Part shown: piece by piece, positions 42,101 through 56,000 of the stretch
How the letters are laid out: every line of letters begins with the position of its first letter
How positions within the stretch are numbered: the first letter of the stretch is position 1
Source: Salticus scenicus
Lineage: Eukaryota > Arthropoda > Arachnida > Araneae > Salticidae
Length of the DNA stretch: 64,000 bases
Direction of reading: 5' to 3'
NCBI GenBank assembly: GCA_963930645.1
Contig: OZ005649.1
Location: 386,189,887 to 386,253,886 of the forward strand
Notes under the pieces: generated by a model
Database searches by the model: none
The model's input: only the letters and a program-made list of their open reading frames with translations
What the model was told of the DNA's origin: nothing
Made by a program: the position numbers and the translations under genes

Positions 42101-42681
42101 GGAAAATACTCAAAATCCCTGAGATTTCTCTGATTTAACTATATTACTTTTCAAATAGTTTGACTTTTCAGGTTCTCCAGATAGCACAGCAATCCTGCTG
42201 CATAACTCAATTACAAAAAGTGCAGTTAGAACCTACTCAATTCACATCTGGTTGATTAATTTTTGTTTTAAACACAGAAATGGTGCAATACTGAAGACTA
42301 AACAAGTTCAGTTTTCTTTCAGATTTTTACTTTTTCTTCTTACTAACTGATAAAATATGTAATTCATTTTCAGTCAATAAACACAAATTAGCATTCTTTT
42401 AGCTGATTCGTGAGTTATATGAAATATTCTTCTGATTTTTGAAATACAGAACAGTATCATAGATGACTGTCAAAATTTATGTTCAATTACAGCTAACTGT
42501 TTAAAATAAAAAATAAAAATTTCACTGCCAATTGCTGAAATAAACAATAATTTTACAGTTAACTAATATATACATTTTTTTTAAGCTGTTTCCAAAAGTA
42601 CAAAGTTATTTGGAATTATATGATAAAATTCCTACTTTTATCGAGTTGAAATTTTGCATTTTTAAAAGTAGCTGGAATATG

Positions 42682-42717
<36 letters not shown>

Positions 42718-45589
42718 AATGGGCACCTTAGACTGTCTAATTTTTGGAAAGGATCCATTATATAATAATAAATTAAAGAACCTGCTGTACAATAAGACAG
42801 TTGATCATGGAAGTATTGATTTTGTCTCCTAGGTAGTATATGTTTTGTTGCACCTGAAGAAGAAAGGCAACATCCTTTCGAAACCAGTAGTGCTTGCATT
42901 TATTTTTATGGATCTGTTATATGGTCACTAATTTATGTGAAGAAATTAATTTTTCTTAGATTAATCCTATGAACTATGACAAAATTTTTCAACATCTTAG
43001 TTTGCTGATATTATTTGTGAGATTATAAACGTGAGTATTTTTTGTATTTGTTACAACATAGGAAAAGTAAACTTAATAGTTTTTAAAGCAGCTTTGATGG
43101 CACAAATCTCTTATAAATTAAAAACTTGTACAATTTTTTTTTTTTTTGCTACAAAAAAAAAAGTCAAGTTAAAATATCCGAATTTAGACCATTTAACAAA
43201 AAATGACTCAGCTTAAATCGATATTTTTTGGAAAATAGTAAAAATTGCCATTGCGTTGTTTAAGACACTATCACTAGAAAATGAAAATATGCCTAATTCA
43301 TAACTATTTTTTCATAGCTATTGACAAAAGATGATCAAATTGTGCTATCTTAATTGGTAGCCATCTTGTACAATAATCTTCAAATATACAAAAAAGAGGG
43401 AGAAGACAAGTGCTTATTTTGTTATTTTCATTAATTGCAAATATGCAAATACTGATATTTATCAACACACAAAATAGGTACAAGAAAATTCATTGTCAAT
43501 AGATTTTTGTTGGAATAAATAATCAGTCTTGTCATATTCTAAACATCAGAGTCATTATTAAACTTTCAAGAACTCTTGATTACCCATCAAATGTGATTAA
43601 CTTTTAAGGGATACTTGATTATTTATTTCTGTGAAATCTTTTGATTGTTTATAGCAGTAAAGTACTTTTACTGTTTATAATTTCAGATTTCACTGCAGCC
43701 TTACATGCTTTTAATGCAAACAGAATTCCATTCTGTAGTCAGTCATTACTACTACTTCCATTAGCATGTGCATTATTGTATCAAAAATCTTTATAATCTG
43801 TAACTTTTAATGTTTTATTAAATCTATCTTTTTTCTCCCTTTGAAAAATAAATAAATAAATAAAATAAAAATAAATACTCAAACTTACAATTAAATGACC
43901 TATTAATTAAAAAAAAAAAAAAAAAAAAAATGGATTGATTTCCAGAGAGCTGCTGCCTGTAGCATAAAAGCCACAGTCCTCTAAAAAATTAGCAACTCCC
44001 TCACACTGCCCATGAAACAAGGAGCCACCAATGAGGAATATAAAGCATAAGCAATTACTTTTACTTCCACTTACCATATTGGCATTTTAATAAAGATATC
44101 CTCAAAATACAGTTTTAGATCATCAATGCTTATTTGCAACTGAGTATACAACTTCATAAAAGGAAAACATTTTTTTTGCAAACTGTTAGTTAAAAATTAT
44201 TGACTATAATAAAGTAAATACGTGTAAAAATAATTAAGAAATTTTAAATGGTTTTAAACAAAATATATGTGCATACCACCAGGCTTGTATTCTTGAAACT
44301 TCTCATTAGGTTTCCTGATTTCTAAAAGCAAATCAAACTTATAGCTAGATTTCACTCCTCCTAATAATTCGCCCATGGTTTCTTCGCTATTTGCATCAAA
44401 TGAGCTTTCCAGGGAATCATTGAAATCATCATACTTAATCAGTCTACAACATTCTAATGGCACAATATTCTGTAAACCCATGATCTAAAGTAAAAAAAGA
44501 AAAAGTCATACTTTTATTTAAGTAACTAAAAGTATCAAAATAAATGTGTGTTTTGAGATAGAGAACTTTTTTTTTTTTTTTTTGTTTCCTTGGTTTTATA
44601 ATTTTACCTTAGCATTATATATATGTAAAATATTATTCACACAGAATAGAGAATATGAAATAATCATTGTTAATACTATTTTTGCCATTAAATTCACAAG
44701 AATAAAATGAATGGACAAAGAATCACAATAAGAATTACGCTGAAATTCTATACTACACTAATCTATTTAATGACGAACACAAATTTACAATTAACATATA
44801 CAATGCATCAGTTCGAACTGTTTAGAAAATAACATTAACTTGTGAGCACCGTCTGTGCTAATTTTCATCTTAATGAGAACAACTTAAAATTCTGAGCACT
44901 TATTCTCAAACAGCATATCTCTGATCCTGTCTGATCATTCTGACATCTCGCAAAGAGCTCCCGCTTCTTTTCATAACTTTCATTTTTGGTAACATCTGTT
45001 GCCATTCTGCATCAACTAATAAATGAGAGGCTACGTGAAAGTGTTTTCGCTGGAAATGGGAATGTTGAATTCCTTACATATATGTAATGTTTTAGTGGCA
45101 TGTAGCCATGGAAAAAAAATAACTCCTGCTCAGTTTACTAAAACATCTTTATTTCGGCAAAGTGATTGGTTGAGAATGGCATGAAATGCCAGTTAAGGGG
45201 TTAGGCGGGTTTGAAAATTTCAAAAAATCAGGCAAGATCAAAAGGATGCCCTGGATATTGCCGCTGCAGCAGGTTCTTTACTTCATGGTGCCGGAATCAA
45301 CAATTCTATGCAAGTTGAAAAAAAAAAAATCTGCATGTTATTTCAATTAAAAACTTTAATCACATTTTCCTTGAAACTCTATTTTTTAAGTCGGTTGTCA
45401 TGATTTCTCAAAAAGTTTTGAACCAATCTTGTTCAAATTTTGAACACTTCTTCAAGATACCATTAACTAGTGCTTGAACGAAGGATTTTTTCTTTTTTTT
45501 TTATCACAACTAATTTTACACAGCAATACGTAGTGCCAATTTTACCAAAAAATGGGACAATTTGTTCACAACTCTGCCAAAAATTCAAA

Positions 45590-45637
<48 letters not shown>

Positions 45638-46976
45638 TTTCCCTTTGTCCAAGCACAAGCAGGGTGGCTACAGAAATTCAGAAAAGAAGTTCCCTGATTT
45701 TTCCATGATTTCCATGACTAATTTTGACAAATTTCCATGATTTCCGTTACCTATTATATACATTCCACAATTTTATGTATATCACTCTCTTGTGTAACAT
45801 ACTCACTAAACCACTGCAATTCAAAAAACTATACTGATGGCCAAAAAATCTCAATATTTTTTTCTTTGTTAACTCATGTATAAAAAGGAAAATAAAATGA
45901 AAAATGTAAATTTTTTGAGAAATTGACAAAATTATAAAAATATGACTCATTTTAACTGCACAACATATTAACATCAAGACATAAAATTATTCCTCAAGTT
46001 GTTGCACTTACTTTTTTTTTTTTTTTAATGTTAACTTGGTGAGATTCAACTAGAAAGCAGCCATCCTGTGCAATCATGGTTAAGATGACATCTGTTTGAT
46101 GATCTTTCAGTCATGTTTGCCGGGCAAAAATGAAAATTTCCATGATTTTTGGGTGTTTTTACAAAATTCCCTGATTTTTCCCTGATATTTCCAGATTGAT
46201 AAAGTACCCTGATTTTTCCATGATTTCCCTGTTTTCCATGATTGTCGCCACCCTGACAAGCTATACACATCTACTAAAAGAAAATATTTGGTTTCTTAAT
46301 TTCAGATGAATCTATCATGAGTTATCCTGACAACACCAAGAGAACTTTTTTCTGGGGGAAAAGAGGTCCCAATAGCTGAATTTTCAAAAATTTTTCAATG
46401 AAAATTTCACAAAGTGCTTGTCAAATGTGTATCTTTGATATGTTAACTTGTTTGAATACAATATTTCATTCGATATATTTGAAAAAAATTAGTAAAAATA
46501 TGCTTTTTTTGAGTCTTTGAAATCCACTTAACCCCTTAAAGCAATGGAGAATATTGTTAAACAATCCCGTGAACTGCCATATATTTGGAACAGAGGAGCC
46601 ATGAGGTGCGTTTAACAATTGTGAGAGTTAGGACAAGATAGTGCTAAGCCACATTTGGTTGAGCTTTCCCCCATTATGAAAAACATAGATTCATGAGGGT
46701 ACAACATGGGTTCAAGGGTACCAACACTTGTTTGGTAATCTATTTGTATCTGGAATTTCATTTTTGTACTGGCCACTTGTGTGTGCATTGCATCATGTGT
46801 GTTAGTATATCATATTGGAGAGGTAGTTTTGGAGAAAAAGAAGGTTTTTTTATTTTTTTTTTCAAAGAATTAATGTGGTTTTGCAACTATTTTCCAAATA
46901 TCATATTTTCATTTGCATTTTCAGATACATGCACAAAGAGGTAGCTACATCCAGTGATTTTTTTTTTTTTTAATAA

Positions 46977-47009
<33 letters not shown>

Positions 47010-50000
47010 ACCCCATTTGAACTTTAATCTTAGGAATAAATTATCAAATTGCTCAATTAGATTATTAGTTCAAAAGAAAAGATATTAAATAAAAACTCTA
47101 TTTTAAATTAAAAATTATTTTAAAAGAAAAACTAGGTGGCATAGGTGGACTCTACTCAGTTCCCCATCATATTTATGTTCTCATAAATTTCTAGAGCGAG
47201 ACATATTATAATCATGTTAAAAGAAATGAATTTGACCAAAGCTTGATACAGTATCAGAATGAACTACCCGCCTAATAGGCTATCCACCGTTCACTTCAAT
47301 ATATTTATCTTATTCTAATCTATTAATTTATTTTATCAGGGTCAATTTCGTTGTTTAGTTTTCATGCTACTATTTCCAATGCAATAATCCTCAAAATTCA
47401 TATTTATATGAAAAATTTACAATTTCGCTATGTTGATAAAATCGTAAATTACGAATAATTTACGAAATTTTCCTATTAGAATATTTGTATTCAATCATGT
47501 TCAAACAAATATCAAAAATGTAATTTTGAAGTTGTCTAATGTATTTATGATCCTCAAAATGGAAGTTTATGCTTAATTTTGCCTTATTCTCACATGTTAA
47601 GTAAATCGTAAATTCTAAATAACTTACGAATTTTTTTTATTGGAAAAATCATAGTCTATGATATTTATGCCAGTATCCTAAACAATATTTCGAAAGTGGT
47701 TTGACATCTTTACTATGAATATATCCCTCAAGATTGACGTTTATGTGAAATTTTGCTCTATTCTGCCATGTTAAGAAATTCGTAAATTTCGAATAACTTA
47801 CGAAATTTTTATATTGGAAAATTCAGAGTCATTAATATTCATGCCAGTGTCCTAAATAATATTTCAAAAGTAGTCTGACATCTTTACGATGAAAATATCT
47901 CTCAAAATTGACGTTTATGTGAAATTTTGCCAAAAATAAGTCGATGAAAAAAAAAAAAAATGGATGCAGATACCGCCTTATGCATGAATGTGACAAAATG
48001 CATGAAATATTCGGAAAATGACTATAAAACCCCATTTTTAAAAAAAATCATAAAACACCTCTTCCTCTCTAATACGATATTACCAATCCAATAAAATAAA
48101 TACACACGAGCAGCAGGTGCAAAAATGGCATTCTGATACGCTTACTTTTTTTTTACAAATATAATAACTGTACTTTTTATTACTACTGATAACACAGGCC
48201 TACAAAAATGAAGTTGACAAAATTTGATTTGATGATTTCAGCTGATCTTTATATTTTTTCATGTGCTAAAACCAAAAATGCAGCCATTTTTCTCTATCAC
48301 GTATACATTTTTTTCAATACAGGGTGTTTATGGACCAAATTTTTTATGCACACCATCAGAACAGTAGGTTGTTTGGTTGGTTGGTATGGTTGTATGTGTC
48401 AAACTAGTACTGCGCAATTACAACAATAGGTATCCATTATTATTAATTATTCATGGAAACATACAATAAAACTTAACATATAATTATATTGGTGGAAAGG
48501 TAATGGAAGAAATTGTATAGGTAAGCACCCTGTATTGACAAAAATCTATACGTGATAGAGAAAAACTGGCTTCATTTTCGGTTTCAGCACACCCAAAAAC
48601 ATAAAGATCAGCCAAAATTATAAAATCAAAATTTTACATGTCGACCAGTGTAATAAATTACATTTTAACGTGTTATTAACTGTAGATACAATTTTCCCAT
48701 ATAATCAAATTTGCTTAGTGAAATAATAGATGTTGAAGCCACTGATATCTGTGTTAGAATGGCCAACTGTACTTTCTTTTTATGAACAACGAAAAGAGTA
48801 AATATTCAAATTTAAGTTTATTAAAATATATACTTTTTTTTTTTTTTTTACTTTAATCAAAAATCATCTTTCAAAACAATAATGGGACTTCTTTTATTTT
48901 TTTAATTATTATTAGTAGTAGTATTATTATTTTGCATATTCCTGTAATAAATAAGAAAATAGTCACAAACTAACAAAAAAAGAATGTAAAAACATCAAGT
49001 ATATAAAATATTGAGTTTCTTCTATAAAAAGAATAAATTTGAAATACTAACTTCATGCGCAGTATGTGTAGCCTCAGCAAGAGTACAATCTTTGTGAACT
49101 TTTAACTTCATCTCGACCATGCGTCGTTGAACTGGATGCTGGCAGAATAATTTAATCTACAAAAATGAAAAGATCAATATTCTGAACTTTTACTTCAATA
49201 AATAAAAAAATATAAAAAAATCTTTTTAAGCATCAGTTTGCTTATATGATTATTCTTATTAAAGTATATTTCAAAAAATTAAAAGATAAATAAATATATC
49301 TATATAAAAATGTGAAAGTGTGTTTGTTCATTATACATTGACAGATTCGAAATAAAATTGGGCTGCATGTACCTTAGTAGCTAGAAGGAGTAATTACACT
49401 ATTGAAAATCTGCCACCTCCCCCCCACCCAAAAAAAAAAAAATAAATAAATAAAATAAAAATAAATAGGGGGAAGTGAGTAGGCTTCCAAACAAATTCTA
49501 TATTCACAATTATTTTCAACAATATGATAGCTATAAAAATATAAAAAAATTATTCACTTTTAACCCGGGAGCAGGTGCACTGGGTCTTACAGGCCTGTTC
49601 GTTCCAAAAACCCCTCATAGAAACACCCCCTTTTCTCGGAACTGGTCCAGATACCTGATAGCTGTATTCAAGGTCATCCACTTTCTGAAAGTTGGAATTT
49701 CCACTTTCCTGAATTTCCGTTTTGTAGATATATTGGATTTTCGGGTCTTTCAGGCCCGACACACGTGTTCGTTTTTTCTGATCTCAGCCCAATTTTTTTA
49801 GTGAGGTGGCAATATTTTTTGACTAAAATGAAGCGATATAGGTCATGTGGACAGAGGAAAAGATGTCATATTTGTTTGAGTAAAAAAGACAGAAAATCTG
49901 CAATTTGTTGTGCTAAGTGTGATAAAAATATCTGTAGTGAACACACTACTTACATATGTAAAGAATGTGAATAAATTGTAAGTATATTTTTAATTATTCA

Positions 50001-53000
50001 TTTTTTCTGTATGCTTAGGGTCTGTTCTTTCTTAGAAAATGTATTTAATGAGATAAAAGCTATTCTCAGTAGTATTATTTAACGGAAAAAGCTAGCCGGG
50101 TCTGAGAGACCCACCGCACGTTCCCACGTAAGAAAATATGTGCACGTTCCCCCGGGTTAAACAGAATATTTACTCATCTACAAAGAAAAAAAAGAGAAAG
50201 AGAGAAAGAGAAAGAAAAAGAAAAAGAAAAAGAAAAACTTACGCAGAGTAATTGATGTTGTATGTAAACCTGGTCTTAATTATGTAATAGCCTCTTACAC
50301 AAATTAAATATATTATACCATTTAATATGCAAAAATTCATATTGTGAAACTGTAGAAATTAAAACATGACAATTCTAATTGTAGACAATGCAAGCCAACT
50401 TAAGATACGTATACATAAGCAGTAATTTCATTTGCTATAGGCACTCAAGCTTCTAAGATGATAAAGAATCCGACTGATTCTTTTACATGACCATTTAGAT
50501 CTTCTGCTGCACTTAAGATTTCTGGTGTTTTACTCTGAAAAAATCTCTGCTTTACTCTTACTCTGCTCACGTGGGAAATTTTTCAGAGACCAAATTTCAA
50601 ATTAAAAACCTTTCGGCTTACTTTTTTTACTTCCTAAAAAATTATCTTTATTTTTTTTTTAACTTTTGATGGCATTACTTTTTGCATTGGTCGTGGTCAT
50701 ATGCAGGTACTCTGAAGCACTCACGTTAACAATGACTGCAAAATACAGAATTTTAACTATTTTAGAGCTCATTTTCTCAAATTTACTAAACTGTCACATA
50801 ACATGTACAGTACAACCTTTAAGCTTCAATTACAAATAAACAGAAGTAAGACCAATTAAAAATAATAATAATAATAATAATAATGAGCAAATTCTAATGC
50901 AGAAAACATTTTGACATTACAAATTTGAAAAAAGACAACAATTTTGTTAAAAATTGAGTAAACAATAATATACTATTATCTGGTATTAATTGTTTAATTG
51001 TCTTGTACAAAAATCTTAAAATCAGGGTTGGTTTTTTGACGTCAAAAACTGTTTGGGAATTCAATGATAAGTTAACTTTTAAAATTAAGTTGAATGCTGA
51101 AATTTCAATGAGAATTTTTAGCATTCAAATATAGTTTTTTTATTATTATTATTATTATTAAATCATATAAATGAATCCACAAATTAATATCCTCCATATA
51201 TTAATTTTAGAATATATTGTTAAACTTATAAAATGTAAAATCAAGATATAAAATTAAAATAAATTAGATATGAGCATTTTTAAAAAGTGAAGGAAATTTA
51301 TTTATTTAGATACAGTTTGAGAAATTTTAATGTATTATTTAATATTGCATTTTAATGTATTTAATATTACATTCCAATGCATATAAATTCAAATCTTCAC
51401 ACCATTAAGACATTAATTCACAAAAGAGCAATATACTATCCATTGTCCTCTTTCATAAAAATAATTAATTTAAAATTGCGTTATGTAATTCATATTAAAA
51501 ATTTAGTTTAAGTATTCATGCAATACCTCAAAAAATTTTAATCATACAATATTAAAACAGGATATTGATTATAACCCAAAATGAAAAGACGTTATGCAAT
51601 ATTGCACAGTAATTTTATTCACTGGGATAAAATACTTATGGCACCTTTTAATTATCAGTCAGTATATCCCAGGTAACACATAACGTTGTTATTGCGTTGC
51701 AAATAAGTCTGAACAGTGAAAAGTTGGTTAAGTTATTTTATGTCCGTTGAAAAATAGTTTTTATTTCGCAATATTCTCACTGAACAATTCCGAATATTTA
51801 CTCAGTAATAAAGAAAACCTATAACAAACGTTGTTTTAAGGTTGTACTTTTTCTGTTATTTTTTTCAACGTTTTAAAATAGGTATTTTATTAGTTTTTTT
51901 TTTCTTTTTTGATTTTAATAAAAAATATGTTTTTTCAACAAATTAATAGGTGCTTTTTATAAGTCATTATTTCTGTCAAATGACTTTGAATCACTTCAAC
52001 TTGATATCGATACACGATTGTGAATTGGCGGGATGTGCGTGTTATAATATAATTTTTTTAGAGTTTTAGAAGATATGGTGTGCTGCGAAAGAACTTCTAA
52101 CGTGAAAAGAAAGGAAGCTTTCGGCCAATTATATTAACAAGTATAGTAGAATGTTCTTTGGCTTTCGGAAACCATAGCTAACGAAGGTGTTCATATTGTA
52201 CACTTTCTCCCTCCCGTTCTACATGAGAAATCGCCAAGTATATTGTGGCAAACCTTAAAAGAGTCTTACGATATGACGTGTATGCCATTTTGAAAGTGAA
52301 TGTGATGTAAAAGAAGATGAATATCGCTTTCCTGTTAAAATGGTACGAAAGTTTTCTGACATTTTACGGAATTTCCAAACAACTTGCTAGCTGGTAAATT
52401 CCCTTAAAAGCTCAAAGTTATAATATTCTTTGGTTTTGGGTGTGTTTACCTGCTAGCATAATATTAAAAATTACAGAGTTCTCGTCTAATTGTGGATGCT
52501 GTATTTATTTAAACAAGATTTTTCAAGTAATGAAGTGAGTGTTTCTTTTTTCCTTCTTTAATTTTATGCTTGAATTCTTGTCTTAAATTTTCAGGGGTCG
52601 ATCTAACTTTAAATATTTAATACTCTTTTTTAAAACTGTACTTTTGTAAAATTTTACTTTTTTCCTATTTACTGAAAAAATAATCTACATATAATGTTAT
52701 TTAACATGCACTAAAGTTTTATACAGCTTCTCAGAATAAAGGTTTTATATACAGAATTTGCAGCAATTTTAATTAACTGATGTTGAGATGTCATGTAAAA
52801 ATCTATATGGAGATAGCTATTTTTCTTGGATTTCAACGTTTATAAGACATAAGAAAAGCCGTTTAAAACTGATATAAAAAGCACGACAGGATTGCGATTT
52901 TGAACAACCATTTTACAACTTTTTTTTTTTAGGTTATAAAAAAACGACAGTATTGCGTTTTCGTACAACCCTTTTACAACGGTTTTTTTTACGTTGTAAA

Positions 53001-56000
53001 ATGTATTAAAACAACCGTTGAAAGATGAGGAAATCAACGAGACATATTTTCAGATTATTAACGTTACGGAAAAACGGTAATTCAACGGAATGCATTGCCG
53101 TTTGTTCAACGTTGAAAATACCATACTGTGCTACCTGGGATGTTTAGTAGAGCTTACTTTTAATAAAACTTTGTAAAATTTTTGGTAACTTAAAGTGCAA
53201 TATAAGTAGTTCCCCTTAGAACATACAAATTACTATATTCGAATTTTTTTATTTTGTAAAGGTAATAAATATCAATTTTTTGTACCTAAACTGAAACAAC
53301 TGGCATTCATAGGAAACAGATAATACTTTTCTAAAAAATTTTAACCATGGGGAAACTTATAAACTAAATATTTTTTAAGACTACGTTATTTTATTTCTCT
53401 AAATATGGCTACTTCATTCTTAAAATATACTAACAAAGGTAAAATGTGAGGTTTTTGACAGTTTTCGACACAGGGTTTTTGACATGACAGTTTAAACTGT
53501 GGTTTAAATCATCAAAAACTGTCATGTGTCAAAAACCTGCCAACCCTGCTTAAAATATGTACAATTCAGAATCGATTTTCAAAGCAAAATAATTACATAT
53601 CTGTAGAGAGAACTCTGCAGATTAAAAAATAAAAACCCAAACAAAGCTATTAAAGTCTAACCTTGTTAACATGAATTGCAAGGGAGATAAAAAAATTTGT
53701 TTATGTTATCAGTAGTTCATCATATCAATAACTAATCTTCCTTTTGATGAGGATTGTGGAAACAGTTCATGTTAAAAGTAATTCACGTTAAGTGTGTTCA
53801 TGTTAACAAGGTTCAACTGTAGTTTATTTTTTTTCCAATCATTACTTACCTTACACATAGATCTATCCAGCTCCCTTTGAATTCTTTCACGTTCTTCTTG
53901 TTCTTGCATGCACTGCAACAATGCCTTAATGTGTTCCGGAAACTCATCGGGCAACATGCATTCTAATGATATCAAAGAAAATAAATAAATCATAAAGAAA
54001 CTAACCATAAACCATATAATAACTAAACAGATATATAAAACAATTGTAAAAAAGTAAATTAAATAAATCATAAAGAAACTAACCATAAATCACTAATAAA
54101 TAAATAGACATATAAAACAAATATATAAAAAAGAAGTAACATCTTTTATCATTATTACTGAGGTGATAGATATTTGCTGTTTTGTCATCAACAGCATCAT
54201 GTAAGGCTGTACCTGAAGTAGTCGCAGATCCGCAACAAAAGTCTTGAATGAAGCTTCAAAGTAAGGATTTTTTCTCTTTTATTAATTAAGCTATCACTAA
54301 TTTTTTTTTTTTTTTTTTATATATCAATAGAAAATTATCTAAAAATGTTGTAAGCTTTGAAATATTCTAGGAATTAAAAAAAAAAAACACATTTTTTACA
54401 GTCAAAAAGCAAAACATGTCTTATTACAAAACATGTCTCAAACAAAACACGTCTTATTAGCCTCCAATTTTCCCTATACAATATTGCTTCAGATATAATA
54501 TTTTTTTTTAAATAGTACTAAATTGTTTAATACCATATGGACCCCTAAAAATTTTAGATTGAAATTATTGTTGTTTCTCAGATTATTATAAACAGGCATG
54601 AGAGTGCAGAAATTTTAAAAAAAGAAGAAACGTGCGTATTCATAAAATTAATTTTAAAAGAAAAGTAACGCACGCGGGGAAAACTATACAAATGTACGTT
54701 CATAAAATTTATTTAAAATTAAAAATAATGCTCTCAGGAAAAAACTATACAAAATATTTTAAAAGTGACAAATTAAACTAAAAGAATAATGCACATCAAC
54801 ACAATAAAACATGTAATAGCAGGAGACTTGGCGTTGGAATATTAAAACAGGAATAAACTACTACGTCAGGAACGCCAAAGAAAAATTATTGAGGTGCATA
54901 CAGCTGTTTCGGTAGCCTAAAGCGTACTGTCATCAGTGAAAAAAAAAAAAAAAAGAATTCTGAATCTGGAGAAGTACTCGTATATATAGGAGAGGGACCG
55001 GATTTAGTTCAACTAATAGGATTACGGAAGAGGTGGGGAGTGTGGCCAATAGGAATTAAGGAATGTGTAGCTGTGTAAACAGTAGAAAAATTAAGGAAAT
55101 GTGGACTGAATGTAAAATTTCCAACAATCAGACAAATAGAGAACAGCGAAATCACAATTTACAAGGTTTTTAAAATTTTTATATGAAAAGCTTCAAAGAA
55201 ATCGAGTTCATGAATGGATTTAGGTCTGCAAATTATTTTAGCTGAATTAAATTTAAAATTATGATTTTCCTCCCAGCAATGTTTAGAAATAGCCGATTTA
55301 TTGGTTTCTTGCTTGCGGACGTAATTCATATGTTCTTTTAGACGAAATTTGAGACTGCACTTAGTTTGGCCAATATATGATAAACCACACTGACAGGAAA
55401 TACTATAAATGCCCCAAGAATTATGCATATCAATAGGATCTTTTAACTGAGAAAAGGTGAGTTTATTGGAAGGTGAAAATATTATTTTAAAATCATATTG
55501 TTTGAGAATTTTAGCTATGGTTTGACTGGTTTTAGAAAAATAGGGTAAAACAATACCGATATTAGATGTGACTGATTTAGTAGACGAAATACGAGGGAGT
55601 TGCAATTTTTGGATAGCTTTGTCTATAATGGAAGGGTCATAACCTCTGTCAATTGCGATGGCTTTCAGGTATTTAATTTCAGATTTCAATAAAATAGGAT
55701 TTGAACAAATATTAAGGGCACGGTTTAGAAAAGTATAGAAAGCAGCCATTTTTTGGTTAGGTGGGTGACATGAACGCACATGGGGAGGAAGGGAGACTGC
55801 AAAATTTTTACGATAGACAGTGGTTGAAAATCCATTTACAGTGCGAGAGACGAGGGTGTCAAGAAATGGAAGGGGGCCATTATTTTCTATTTCATATGTA
55901 AACTGGATATTACTGTCAATTGAATTTAAGGTTTCTAAGACATGGTCAATATTGTGATGAGATATGTCAATAAGCGTGAAGGTGTCGTCAACATAACGGG

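Larger units (their letters stand above)
45197..46535. mobile_element. TTAA-flanked TIR element (Kolobok/piggyBac-like)
   Basis: TTAA on both sides (45193-45196, 46536-46539) with termini GGGGTTAGGCGGGTTTGAAA and, reverse-complemented, GGGGTTAAGTGGATTTCAAA. 1.34 kb, no transposase frame. A second TIR element (45660-46255) and a (TA)n microsatellite (45597-45629) lie inside it. The superfamily is inferred from the TTAA target only. Confidence 0.72.
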
